Below the pieces are notes generated by a model. The model ran no database searches. It was not told the DNA's origin and was given only the letters and a program-made list of their open reading frames with translations. The position numbers and the translations under genes are program-made. DNA of 64,000 bases, from contig NZ_SGWV01000007.1 in the NCBI RefSeq assembly GCF_004216565.1, positions 62,001 to 126,000 on the forward strand, given 5' to 3'. This document shows, one piece after another, positions 1 through 9,419 of the stretch. Source of the DNA: Sphaerotilus mobilis (GTDB taxonomy: Bacteria; Pseudomonadota; Gammaproteobacteria; Burkholderiales; Burkholderiaceae_C). How positions within the stretch are numbered: the stretch's first letter is position 1; the number at the start of each line of letters is the position of its first letter.

Positions 1-1
1 G

Positions 2-502
2 ATGCGCGACGGCATTGAGCTCGACACGCTGCGCGGCAGCTATGCCGGTGCATTGGGCTGGCCGCAGTTCATGCCCAGTTCCTGGCTGCGCCACGCGGTC
101 GACTTCGACGGCGATGGCCGCATCGCGCTGCACACCAGCCCGGTCGACGCGATCGGCAGCGTCGCCAACTTCCTGGCCGCCCATGGCTGGCAGACCGGCC
201 TGCCCAGCACCTACAGCGTCACGCCGCCCAGCCAGGCAGATGCGCTGGCCACGCTGCTGGCGCCCGACATCAAGCCCAGCTTCGCGCCGATCGTGATGGC
301 GCAGCTCGGCGCGGCGCTCGACGAGGCCGCGATCAACCACGACGGCCCGCTCGCGCTGGTGCGGCTCGAAAACGGTGACAGCGCCGAACCCACCTACGTC
401 GCCGGCACCCAGAACTTCTGGGTCCTGACCCGCTACAACTGGTCGGCCTACTACGCCAGCGCCGTGCTCGAACTGGGCCGCGCTGTGGCCCAGGCCCGCT
501 GA
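2..502 (+). CDS. mltB: Lytic murein transglycosylase B, C-terminal part (5' end outside window)
   Basis: The last 166 residues of a periplasmic lytic transglycosylase, which cleaves the MurNAc-GlcNAc bond of peptidoglycan and leaves a 1,6-anhydro end. The motif GALGWPQFMPSSW near the start of the visible part is the family signature. The segment DFDGDGRIAL fits the EF-hand-like calcium loop of the E. coli Slt35 family. The frame is open from the first bases, so the signal peptide and catalytic Glu lie upstream of the window. The stop is TGA, followed after 31 bases by the ABC-F gene, with no terminator visible between them. The family call is firm; which MltB paralogue it is cannot be judged. 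Confidence 0.88.
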   Translation: MRDGIELDTLRGSYAGALGWPQFMPSSWLRHAVDFDGDGRIALHTSPVDAIGSVANFLAAHGWQTGLPSTYSVTPPSQADALATLLAPDIKPSFAPIVMAQLGAALDEAAINHDGPLALVRLENGDSAEPTYVAGTQNFWVLTRYNWSAYYASAVLELGRAVAQAR

Positions 503-533
503 GCGCACGACCTTCCCTTCCTTCCCGGTCCCC

Positions 534-2519
<1,986 letters not shown>

Positions 2520-2548
2520 GGCGACAGATCGATCCAGCGACGGATTGG

Positions 2549-2584
2549 CCACAAAAGACTGGATGTTCATACAGTCTTTTGTGG
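2549..2584. repeat. Perfect 12-bp inverted repeat around the LexA box
   Basis: The arms CCACAAAAGACT (2549-2560) and AGTCTTTTGTGG (2573-2584) are exact reverse complements separated by 12 bases. The LexA-like site lies in the centre and shares its outer CT/AG with the arms. As RNA it would form a stable stem ending 15 bases before the ATG at 2599; as DNA it gives a long symmetric operator. It might also serve as a terminator for the gene ending at 2519, because the right arm contains TTTT. Confidence 0.8.
2559..2574. promoter_or_regulatory. Candidate LexA box
   Basis: CTGGATGTTCATACAG fits CTG-N10-CAG and differs from the common CTGT-N8-ACAG form at one base of the left half-site. It lies 25-40 bases upstream of the ATG of the radical-SAM-like gene, a normal place for an SOS operator. 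lexA itself is encoded 3.4 kb downstream. From memory, the related Pseudomonas aeruginosa gene PA0069 belongs to the LexA regulon, which supports the reading. Confidence 0.72.
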
Positions 2585-2598
2585 CAGACTGACGGCCC

Positions 2599-3837
2599 AT
2601 GAGCCGTGCCTCCCCACGCCGTGTCCAGCGCGCCCCCGGCCGCGTCGCCCCGCAACGTCGACTGCCCAAGGCGGTGCTGCCCGACGCAGTGTTGCCAGAC
2701 GCGGTGCTGCCAGACGCCGTCCAGCCAGAAACCGCCGCCCCCGTTCTTGAGCCGGTCCACGGACCGACGCTCACGCTGTTCGACCCGCTTGAAGCCCACA
2801 CACCGGCCAGCCGCCGACGGGGTCGCCCGCGACGCGCCGAGGGGCTCGACGACCCGGTCGCAGCGACTGGCTTGCGCGAACAGCCCTGGCCGGTCAGCCG
2901 GCGACGGGGCGAAGCCACGGTCGCCAAGGCCGCGGTCGCCCATGCCGCAACCGACGAGCGCCCCGCCGTCGTCATCCCCGAGACCTGCCTGAGCCTGCTG
3001 CGCGCCAACGACCGCCACGAGCTGCCCTGCCCGCTGGTGGCCAATGCCTACCGGACCGAGGACGCGGCGGAGGGCCCCTTGCGCGTCCTCGCCAAGGTCA
3101 ACGCCCCACAGCGTCTGCGCGAGGCCTTGCGCCGACCCGGCCTGGTCGCCCGACCGATCCAGCTCGGCACGCTGGCCGATCCCTACCTGGACGTCGAACG
3201 CGAGCAGCGCCTGACCCGCGCGCTGCTGGAGATCCTGGCCGAGGCGCGCCACCCGGTCGGCCTGCTGACCGCATCTCCCGCCGTGGTGCGCGACCTCGAC
3301 CTGCTGGCCGATCTGGCCAGCCGCCAGCAGGCGCTGGTGCTGATGCGCATCACCCCGGAAGTCTGCCCCTTGGGCCTGGTCGGTGAGCCCGCGACAGCCC
3401 CAGCGGCCCCGGCCGCCGCAAAACGAGGGCGCAAGGCCGCGCCAGTCGTACCAGCCGCACCCGGCGCACCCCAGCGCGACCAACTCGCCGCCAGCCCGTG
3501 GTTGAACTCGCTGGCGCGCCTGGCGGCAGCGGGTGTGCCGGTCGGGGTGGTGCTCGATCTGGCCGCCGATGGCCTCGACACCCGCAGCCTGCTGGCCCCG
3601 GACGGCGATCCCGCCCGTCGCGCGGCCTGGCTGGCGCTGTTCACGCAACTGCGCGCAGCGGGGGCCACGCTCTGGCGCTGCCCGTTGCCGACCGATCGCC
3701 TGGCCGACGCGCTCGCGCTCGGCGACCTGGCGGCGGCGGCCGGCCTGTCCGGCCCATGGCCGACGCTCGACGTGCGGCCGTTCGTGGCGCCCGCTGCGGT
3801 GCTGCCAAGCGGCCCGCGTCAGGTCACCTTGTTCTGA
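2599..3837 (+). CDS. PA0069/SPL-like radical SAM homologue lacking the CxxxCxxC motif (probable pseudoenzyme)
   Basis: A 412-residue protein. Residues from about 130 on resemble the PA0069 family of radical SAM proteins (spore-photoproduct-lyase-like): an NAYR remnant, then LAKVNA, a run reading PIQLGTLADPY, VEREQRLTRALLEILAE, HPVGLLTASP and RDLDLLADLA. In ordinary members the segment after N-x-Y-R carries the CxxxCxxC that binds the 4Fe-4S cluster, followed by about 20 residues. Here that stretch is replaced by a short TEDAAEGP, so no cluster motif remains. The N-terminal 120 residues are low-complexity, with an AVLPD repeat. The frame is intact, codon use is normal and a LexA box lies upstream. 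A non-catalytic role is inferred; no active function is claimed. Confidence 0.62.
   Translation: MSRASPRRVQRAPGRVAPQRRLPKAVLPDAVLPDAVLPDAVQPETAAPVLEPVHGPTLTLFDPLEAHTPASRRRGRPRRAEGLDDPVAATGLREQPWPVSRRRGEATVAKAAVAHAATDERPAVVIPETCLSLLRANDRHELPCPLVANAYRTEDAAEGPLRVLAKVNAPQRLREALRRPGLVARPIQLGTLADPYLDVEREQRLTRALLEILAEARHPVGLLTASPAVVRDLDLLADLASRQQALVLMRITPEVCPLGLVGEPATAPAAPAAAKRGRKAAPVVPAAPGAPQRDQLAASPWLNSLARLAAAGVPVGVVLDLAADGLDTRSLLAPDGDPARRAAWLALFTQLRAAGATLWRCPLPTDRLADALALGDLAAAAGLSGPWPTLDVRPFVAPAAVLPSGPRQVTLF
2671..2730 (+). repeat. 15-bp tandem repeat inside the radical-SAM-like gene
   Basis: Four tandem units of 15 bases (2671-2685, 2686-2700, 2701-2715, 2716-2730), the first being GCGGTGCTGCCCGAC and the last diverged. 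In frame they encode AVLPD three times and then AVQPE. The period is a multiple of three, so gain or loss of units would keep the frame. Confidence 0.85.
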
Positions 3838-3893
3838 ATCGGGCGGGCGCGGCATGGCCTTGGTGGCGTCAGGGTCGAAAGACCATATTTTGA

Positions 3894-3906
3894 ACAATTA
3901 GATTGT
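3894..3906. promoter_or_regulatory. Candidate OhrR operator
   Basis: ACAATTAGATTGT is a near-palindrome with ACAAT/ATTGT arms, like the AT-rich OhrR boxes of other bacteria (TACAATT/AATTGTA type). It lies 20 bases upstream of the chosen ohrR start in an AT-rich patch that stands out from the GC-rich surroundings. Autorepression of ohrR and, by read-through, ohr is inferred. Confidence 0.55.
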
Positions 3907-3926
3907 GTGCAATTAAAGTCCAGCGC

Positions 3927-4397
3927 ATGACTTCCGCTGCACCGCTCGCCACCGACCTGCCCTTGCCCGACGACGGCCTGCGGCTGGACCAGCAGCTGTG
4001 TTTTGCGCTGTATTCCGCCTCGCTGGCGATGACCAAGCTCTACCGGCCCCTGCTCGACACGCTGGGCCTGACCTACCCGCAGTACCTCGTCATGCTGGTG
4101 CTGTGGGAACACGGCAGCGTCTCTGTCGGCGAACTGGGCGAACGCCTGAACCTCGATTCCGGGACGCTGACGCCGCTGCTCAAGCGCCTGGAGGGACAAG
4201 GCCGCATCGCCCGCGAACGCAGCGCCAGCGACGAACGCCGCGTCGACGTGAGCCTGACCGACGACGGTCGCGCGCTGCGCGAGCAGGCCCGCGCCATCCC
4301 GCCCCGCATCCTGGAAGGCGCGGGCTGCACCGTCGCCGAGCTGGGATCACTCACCCGCCGGCTGCAGGCCTTGCGGCAGACGCTGCAGGACCGCTGA
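3927..4397 (+). CDS. ohrR: MarR-family organic hydroperoxide sensor-repressor OhrR
   Basis: A 156-residue winged-helix repressor. The segment LDQQLCFALYS contains the conserved peroxide-sensing cysteine (C25). A second cysteine, C134, suggests the two-cysteine type that forms an intersubunit disulfide, as in Xanthomonas. The MarR wing is visible as SASDERRVDVSLTDDG. The ATG at 3927 was chosen over a TTG at 3903 because the latter would place the operator inside the gene. ohr follows 98 bases downstream on the same strand, so repressor and target appear paired. Confidence 0.88.
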   Translation: MTSAAPLATDLPLPDDGLRLDQQLCFALYSASLAMTKLYRPLLDTLGLTYPQYLVMLVLWEHGSVSVGELGERLNLDSGTLTPLLKRLEGQGRIARERSASDERRVDVSLTDDGRALREQARAIPPRILEGAGCTVAELGSLTRRLQALRQTLQDR

Positions 4398-4495
4398 ACG
4401 CGTCGTCCGACACCCGCCTTCGACTTTCCCGCCCGCCTTTTGGGCACACCCACCGCCGACCCCGGCACGTCACCACGTCCACAGAAGGAAACGCC

Positions 4496-4924
4496 ATGTC
4501 CCTCCAGCAAGTGCTCTACACCGCCCACGCCACCTCCACCGGCGGCCGCGACGGCAGCTCGAACTCCGACGACGGTCGCCTGGCGGTCAAGCTGTCGGTG
4601 CCCAAGGGCCTCGGCGGCGACGACGGCGCCGGCACCAACCCGGAACAGCTGTTCGCCGCCGGCTATTCGGCCTGCTTCCTGGGCGCGCTGAAGTTTGTCG
4701 CCGGCCAGAAGAAGGTCGCCCTGCCGGGCGATGTGTCGATCAAGGCCGACATCGGCATCGGCCCGATTCCGACCGGCTTCGGCATCCAGGCCGCGCTGAC
4801 GATCTCGATCCCGGGCATGGCCCAGGGCCAAGCTGACGAACTGGTTCAGGCCGCCCACATCGTCTGCCCCTACTCGAATGCGACGCGCGGCAACATCGAC
4901 GTGACGCTGACCACCGTGGTCTGA
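4496..4924 (+). CDS. ohr: Organic hydroperoxide resistance protein Ohr
   Basis: A 142-residue OsmC/Ohr-superfamily thiol peroxidase that reduces organic and fatty-acid hydroperoxides in the cytoplasm. The two catalytic cysteines are present: C60 in GYSACF and C124 in HIVCPYSNATRGN. Arg19 and Glu50, which order the active site in the family, are also in place. A good ribosome site (AGAAGGA) precedes the ATG. The lipoyl/dihydrolipoamide system is the usual reductant, but those genes are not in the window. Confidence 0.95.
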   Translation: MSLQQVLYTAHATSTGGRDGSSNSDDGRLAVKLSVPKGLGGDDGAGTNPEQLFAAGYSACFLGALKFVAGQKKVALPGDVSIKADIGIGPIPTGFGIQAALTISIPGMAQGQADELVQAAHIVCPYSNATRGNIDVTLTTVV

Positions 4925-4941
4925 GCGTCCGAACCGCCCGG

Positions 4942-5958
4942 TCAGGCCCGGCTGCGGTCCGCCAGCAGGCGCAGCAGCAGCTCGACCCGGGCCTGGGCAG
5001 GCGTCAGGCCACCGGCGCTGGGCAGGGCCTCGGCCGTGCCCGGCAGGATCACGCCGGCGCCGTGGCGCAAGGCCCGCAGCACCGCCACGCCGTGGTGGCT
5101 GGCTCGCATCAAGCTGGACCGCAGGTCGTCGTGGATGGTGCCGTTGCCGGTGCAGGCCACCACGATGCCCTGCACGCCCGCATCCAGCAGCAGGTCGACC
5201 AGACGACCGTCCGCGCCCCCGTGGCTGACGACGATCTGGACCTCGGGCCAGACCTCGGCCGCCAGCACGGCCAGGCCCAGCGGCTCGCCGGCCGGCCAGT
5301 CGCGCAGCCGGCGCAGGCGTCCTTCCTCGATGTAGCCGATCGCGCCCGCATCGCCCGCGCCGAAGGCATCCGTGCGGTACGGGTGGACCTTGCGCACCTC
5401 CAAACCCGACCAGACCGTGCCAGCGACCACCGCCAGCACACCGCGCGCGCCGGACAGGCTGGCCAGCTCAATGGCGTGGCGCAAGTTGTGGGGGCCATCG
5501 GCCTCGGACGAACTGGCCGGCCGCATCGCAGCGGTCAGCACCAGCGGCTTGTTCGGTGCCAGCACGCGCTGCAGCAGATAGGCGGTCTCCTCCAGCGTGT
5601 CGGTGCCGTGGGTGACGACGATGCCGTCGACCTCGTCACGCGCCAGATGAAACGCGGCCCGTTCAGCCACCCGGCGCCAGACCGCGTGGCTCATGTCCTT
5701 GCTGTCGACCTGCGCGATCTGCTCGGCTTCAAGCCTCAGGCCCGCGGCCAACAGCGTGTCCATTCCCGGCACGCCATCGATCAGGTCCGCCACCCGGACA
5801 AGACCGGCGCTGTAGCCGATGTTGTCGCGCGCACTGCCCGCCTTGCCGGAGATCGTGCCCCCGGTTCCGAGCACCACCACACAGCCGCCACGACGCGGTT
5901 CGTGCACATGGGCAACGCTCGCCTGGGTTCCCTCGATCGCTTTGCTTGTCATGGCCAT
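4942..5958 (-). CDS. L-asparaginase (asparaginase/glutaminase family)
   Basis: A 338-residue amidohydrolase that converts asparagine to aspartate and ammonia. The first catalytic threonine is in VLGTGGTISGKAG near the N-terminus and the second in VTHGTDTLEETAY. The TAAMRP segment that follows is also conserved. The N-terminus has no signal peptide, so a cytoplasmic enzyme is likely. An alternative ATG lies 6 bases further in. The gene is divergent from lexA with only about 80 bases between the two starts, and one LexA box sits 5 bases upstream of its ATG, so SOS-linked control is possible. It converges on ohr. Confidence 0.9.
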   Translation of the reverse strand: MAMTSKAIEGTQASVAHVHEPRRGGCVVVLGTGGTISGKAGSARDNIGYSAGLVRVADLIDGVPGMDTLLAAGLRLEAEQIAQVDSKDMSHAVWRRVAERAAFHLARDEVDGIVVTHGTDTLEETAYLLQRVLAPNKPLVLTAAMRPASSSEADGPHNLRHAIELASLSGARGVLAVVAGTVWSGLEVRKVHPYRTDAFGAGDAGAIGYIEEGRLRRLRDWPAGEPLGLAVLAAEVWPEVQIVVSHGGADGRLVDLLLDAGVQGIVVACTGNGTIHDDLRSSLMRASHHGVAVLRALRHGAGVILPGTAEALPSAGGLTPAQARVELLLRLLADRSRA

Positions 5959-5962
5959 GGAA

Positions 5963-5978
5963 CTGGATAAAAATACAT
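5963..5978. promoter_or_regulatory. Candidate LexA box 1 at lexA
   Basis: CTGGATAAAAATACAT matches the CTG-N10-CAG pattern except for the final base. It is followed after 3 bases by a second, better site. Paired LexA boxes in front of lexA are the rule in E. coli and support autoregulation here. Confidence 0.55.
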
Positions 5979-5981
5979 GTA

Positions 5982-5997
5982 CTGGATGAACAGCCAG
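5982..5997. promoter_or_regulatory. Candidate LexA box 2 at lexA
   Basis: CTGGATGAACAGCCAG is an exact CTG-N10-CAG site 45 bases upstream of the GTG start chosen for lexA. Its position inside the longer open frame argues that the ATG at 5977 is not the start. Confidence 0.68.
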
Positions 5998-6042
5998 TGC
6001 CCCGCGTCAGCCGGCGTCGGGCGTCTTGCCGGCGAGGCCGAT

Positions 6043-6732
6043 GTGAACGACAGCCCCAAACTCACCGCGCGACAGCAGCAGGTGCTCGACCTGATCCAGA
6101 GCACCATCGAGCGCACCGGTGCGCCGCCCACCCGGGCCGAGATCGCCGCCGAACTCGGATTCAGGTCCGCCAACGCCGCCGAGGAACACCTGCAGGCACT
6201 GGCCCGCAAGGGCGTCATCGAGCTGCTGGGCGGCACCTCGCGAGGCATCCGTCTGCAGTCTGACACATTGCGTTCGATCCACGAGTCACGCCTGAAGGGC
6301 ATCGGTCAGCAGTTCAATCTGCCCCTGGCCGCGCTGGCCCAGCTCACGTTGCCGCTGGTCGGTCGGGTCGCCGCCGGCCACCCGATCCTGGCCCAGGAAC
6401 ACGTCGACCAGACCTACACCGTCGAAGCCCACCTGTTCGCCCGAAAGCCGGATTTCCTGCTCAAGGTGCGCGGCATGAGCATGCGTGACGCCGGCATCCT
6501 CGACGGCGACCTGCTCGCGGTGCAACGCGCCAACGACGCCAAGAACGGCCAGATCGTCGTGGCCCGGCTTGGTGACGAGGTGACGGTCAAGCGTTTCAAG
6601 CGCAGCAAGTCGGGCATTGAGCTGATCCCCGAGAACCCCGACTTCGACATCATCCACGTCGACGAACAGAGCCCCGAGTTCACGCTCGAGGGCCTGGCCG
6701 TGGGCTTGATCCGAAACACGATGCTGATGTAG
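6043..6732 (+). CDS. lexA: SOS transcriptional repressor LexA
   Basis: A 229-residue repressor from the GTG at 6043. The N-terminal winged helix includes [13 protein letters not shown] and [15 protein letters not shown]. The C-terminal S24 serine-peptidase fold has Ala111-Gly112 as the self-cleavage site (RVAAGHP), Ser146 in GMSM and Lys183 in TVKRF as the catalytic dyad. RecA-stimulated cleavage of this bond would induce the SOS genes. An upstream ATG (5977) would add 22 residues but overlaps the LexA boxes, and the product from GTG has the normal family length. Confidence 0.95.
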   Translation: MNDSPKLTARQQQVLDLIQSTIERTGAPPTRAEIAAELGFRSANAAEEHLQALARKGVIELLGGTSRGIRLQSDTLRSIHESRLKGIGQQFNLPLAALAQLTLPLVGRVAAGHPILAQEHVDQTYTVEAHLFARKPDFLLKVRGMSMRDAGILDGDLLAVQRANDAKNGQIVVARLGDEVTVKRFKRSKSGIELIPENPDFDIIHVDEQSPEFTLEGLAVGLIRNTMLM

Positions 6733-6912
6733 GCACCGTGACGTCGTGCCGGTACGGGCCCCCCGGAGTCGACGGGGAACCCTGCATGTGGTTCCGGCTT
6801 TGCCGATACAACGTCAAGAGCAATCAGACGGCAGCCCGCAAGGATGCAACGTGGCAACACGAGAGCCCCAGCGCATGACTTCCGTCCCGCCCCCATCCGA
6901 CCGGAGTTCGTC

Positions 6913-7290
6913 ATGCAACGTTGGCTGCAACAGTATTTCTTTCAACTCGGCGCCGGCTTCAAGCTGCAGGCTGACTCGCCCGCCATCGAACCGCGCGGGC
7001 CAGGCCCGCTGGCCGCCCGAGGCCAGGCGTCCCATGCCTCACCGCGCCGCAGCCGCACCCGCCGGGCCATCGTCGTCACGACACTGCCGTCCGCTGCCGG
7101 ACGGGTGCTGGAAGGCATCAGCCTGGACAACGCCAGCCGCGTGCGCCTGCGTGTTGACCCGAGCGATGGCGGCCGCACCCGCATCTGCGGCCGCATGGCC
7201 GATGTCTGCGATGCACTGGATGCCTTGATCGCACGGGAGGCCGCCCGCGACGCCGCGCTGCTGGTGCAGGCCCACACGTCGGCCGACTGA
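6913..7290 (+). CDS. Hypothetical protein
   Basis: A 125-residue protein starting MQRWLQQYFFQLGAGF from the ATG at 6913. It has an Arg/Ser/Pro-rich middle and a C-terminal part with a regular VRLRVDPSDGG... pattern ending in an Ala-rich helix. I do not recognise a family. It lies 180 bases after lexA and 35 before mnmH. An upstream in-frame ATG at 6844 is possible but would add an unlikely basic leader. Coding is supported by GC-rich third positions and the in-frame stop before mnmH; function is unknown. Confidence 0.5.
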   Translation: MQRWLQQYFFQLGAGFKLQADSPAIEPRGPGPLAARGQASHASPRRSRTRRAIVVTTLPSAAGRVLEGISLDNASRVRLRVDPSDGGRTRICGRMADVCDALDALIAREAARDAALLVQAHTSAD

Positions 7291-7325
7291 AGGCACCGTC
7301 CGCCGCGCCGCACGACAATCGCGGC

Positions 7326-8390
7326 ATGAGTCTTCAACGTGTCGCCGCGCCCGAGGTCCTGCAGGCGCTGGATCGTTACAGCGCCATCATCGATGTGCGC
7401 TCCCCTTCCGAGTTCGCCGAGGACCACCTGCCCGGCGCGATCAACTGGCCGGTGCTGGACGACGAGGAGCGCCGCGTCGTCGGCACCCTCTATAAGCAGG
7501 TCTCTGCCTTCGACGCCCGAAAGCGCGGTGCCGCACTGGTGGCCCGGCGCATCGCCGATCACATCGACCAGTGGGTTGCCCCGGTCGACAAACACTGGAA
7601 ACCGCTGGTCTATTGCTGGCGCGGCGGCGACCGGTCCGGGACGATGTCCTGGTTCCTCGACCGCATCGGTTTTCGCACCAGCGTGATCGACGGGGGCTAC
7701 AAGGCCTACCGCCAGCAGATCCGAGACGACCTCGATCACTGGCCCGAGCGTTTCCAGTGGCGGGTCCTGTGCGGCAAGACCGGCTCGGGCAAGACCCGCT
7801 TGTTGCACGCGCTGGCCCGTCAAGGCGCCCAGGTGCTGGACCTCGAGGGTCTGGCGGTCCACCGCGGCTCGATCCTCGGCCTGCCACCGGGCGAGACCCA
7901 ACCCAGCCAGAAGATGCTGGACAGCCGCATCTGGCAGGCGCTGCGCGGCTTCGATCCGGCCCGGCCGGTCTACGTCGAGAGCGAAAGCAAGAAGCTCGGC
8001 CAGCGCTGGCTGCCCGAGGCCCTGGTCCATCGCATGCGCGCCCATGGCCGCTGCGTGCTGGTCACGATGAGCGACGAGGCCCGCCTGGCGCTGCTGTTGG
8101 AGGACTACGACCACCTGCATCGTGACCCCGAAAACTTCTGCCGCTTGCTGGACGGCCTGGCGGAGTTGCGAGGGCGCGAGCGCGTCAAGCAATGGCAGGC
8201 GCAGTCCCGCGCCGGCGAGACCGCGGCCGTCTTCCGCGACCTGATGCACCAGCACTACGACCCGGGCTACATGAGCTCGCTGGGTCAGCATTTCGAAGGG
8301 TTGGCAAGCGCGCGCACGCTGCTGCTCGCCGATGGCGGCGTGACCAGCCTGGATGCGGCGGCGCGCGAGTTGCTGGACAACGAGGGCTGA
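7326..8390 (+). CDS. mnmH: tRNA 2-selenouridine synthase
   Basis: A 354-residue enzyme (YbbB/SelU) that replaces sulfur with selenium at the wobble 2-thiouridine of certain tRNAs using selenophosphate. It also catalyses geranylation of the thiouridine. The N-terminal rhodanese domain has IIDVRSPSEF and the catalytic Cys97 in LVYCWRGGDRSG. A P-loop GKTGSGKT follows at about residue 150. No selD or selenocysteine genes are in the window. A strong hairpin follows the stop, so the transcript probably ends here. Confidence 0.93.
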   Translation: MSLQRVAAPEVLQALDRYSAIIDVRSPSEFAEDHLPGAINWPVLDDEERRVVGTLYKQVSAFDARKRGAALVARRIADHIDQWVAPVDKHWKPLVYCWRGGDRSGTMSWFLDRIGFRTSVIDGGYKAYRQQIRDDLDHWPERFQWRVLCGKTGSGKTRLLHALARQGAQVLDLEGLAVHRGSILGLPPGETQPSQKMLDSRIWQALRGFDPARPVYVESESKKLGQRWLPEALVHRMRAHGRCVLVTMSDEARLALLLEDYDHLHRDPENFCRLLDGLAELRGRERVKQWQAQSRAGETAAVFRDLMHQHYDPGYMSSLGQHFEGLASARTLLLADGGVTSLDAAARELLDNEG

Positions 8391-8397
8391 AAGGACA

Positions 8398-8430
8398 AAC
8401 GGCGCACCTGGGAAGGTGCGCCGTTCTTTA
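8398..8430 (+). terminator. Rho-independent terminator after mnmH
   Basis: A perfect 12-bp stem, AACGGCGCACCT / AGGTGCGCCGTT, with a four-base loop, followed by CTTTA. It lies 8 bases after the mnmH stop and before the convergent phaB. Confidence 0.85.
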
Positions 8431-8509
8431 GGGAGGTCGTTGGTGCTGACGCCACCACTCGCCCCACGCCGGGCTGGAAAAGGTCCTCAGGACCCTTTCC
8501 GGTCCTGAC

Positions 8510-9247
8510 TCACCCCATGTGCAGGCCGCCGTTGCAGCTGAAGTCCGCACCGGTCGTGAAGCCCGAATCGTCGCCAGCCAGCCAGCCGACGATCGAAGCG
8601 ATCTCTTCGGGCGTGCCCAGGCGCTTGACCGGGATGGTGGCGACGATCTTCTCGAGCACTTCCGGCTTGATCGCGCGGACCATGTCGGTGCCGATGTAGC
8701 CCGGGCTCACGGTGTTGACGGTGACGCCCTTGGACGCGAGTTCCTGCGCCAGAGCCATCGTGAAGCCGTGCATGCCGGCCTTGGCGGCCGAGTAGTTGGT
8801 CTGACCCGCCTGGCCCTTCTCGCCGTTGACCGACGAGATCTGGATGATGCGACCGAAGCCACGCTCGGCCATGTCGGCAACCACCTGCTTGGTGACGTTG
8901 AACATCGACGTCAGGTTGGTGCTGATGACGGCTTCCCAGTCTTCCTTGCTCATCTTCAGGAACATGCGGTCACGCGTGATGCCGGCGTTGTTGACCAGCA
9001 CGTCGATCGGGCCGTGTTCGGCCTTGGCCTTGGCGAAGGCTTCGACGGTCGAGTCCCAGTCGGCGACGTTGCCGGCCGATGCGTAGAAGGTGTAGCCGAG
9101 GACACGCTGCTCCTCGATCCACTTCACGTGGTCACGGCTCGGGCCGCAGCCTGCGATGACCTTGAAGCCTTCCTTCGCCAGTCGCTGGCAGATGGCGGTA
9201 CCAATGCCACCCATGCCACCCGTCACATACGCCACTTTCTGTGCCAT
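8510..9247 (-). CDS. phaB: Acetoacetyl-CoA reductase (NADPH)
   Basis: A 245-residue short-chain dehydrogenase that reduces acetoacetyl-CoA to (R)-3-hydroxybutyryl-CoA, the monomer of poly-3-hydroxybutyrate. The nucleotide motif VTGGMGGIG is at residues 8-16, NNAG at 86-89, catalytic serine in QISSVNG, and Tyr152/Lys156 in NYSAAKAG. The PhaB-specific NVTKQV and CGPSRDHVKW segments support the call over FabG. It lies 172 bases downstream of phaC on the same strand. The usual thiolase gene phaA is not between them. Confidence 0.94.
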   Translation of the reverse strand: MAQKVAYVTGGMGGIGTAICQRLAKEGFKVIAGCGPSRDHVKWIEEQRVLGYTFYASAGNVADWDSTVEAFAKAKAEHGPIDVLVNNAGITRDRMFLKMSKEDWEAVISTNLTSMFNVTKQVVADMAERGFGRIIQISSVNGEKGQAGQTNYSAAKAGMHGFTMALAQELASKGVTVNTVSPGYIGTDMVRAIKPEVLEKIVATIPVKRLGTPEEIASIVGWLAGDDSGFTTGADFSCNGGLHMG

Positions 9248-9357
9248 TGCTCTGCTCCTCTGTGCAAGTCGATCTTGGACGGCCGCATCATCGCGCGGCC
9301 AGATCGGTTCACGGGTCCGTACTCACCCCGTATCGTTTGCGACCCGTCCCATGTTGG

Positions 9358-9398
9358 GGACAGGCCGGTCTCCTGTCCGGCGCTCGACGGTCAGCGCC
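9358..9398. other. Two adjacent hairpins between phaC and phaB
   Basis: GGACAGG/CCTGTCC (9358-9378) and GGCGCT/AGCGCC (9379-9398, extendable to 8 bp) lie head to tail in the 172-base gap. Neither has a T-run. They could attenuate read-through from phaC into phaB or protect the phaC mRNA end; this is inference only. Confidence 0.4.
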
Positions 9399-9419
9399 GG
9401 AATTTCCTGCCGAAGGTCC

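Noticed and set aside
6746-7228. 160-codon plus-strand frame after lexA
   Set aside because: Ser/Arg/Pro-rich shadow overlapping the better-supported 6913-7290 gene in another frame.
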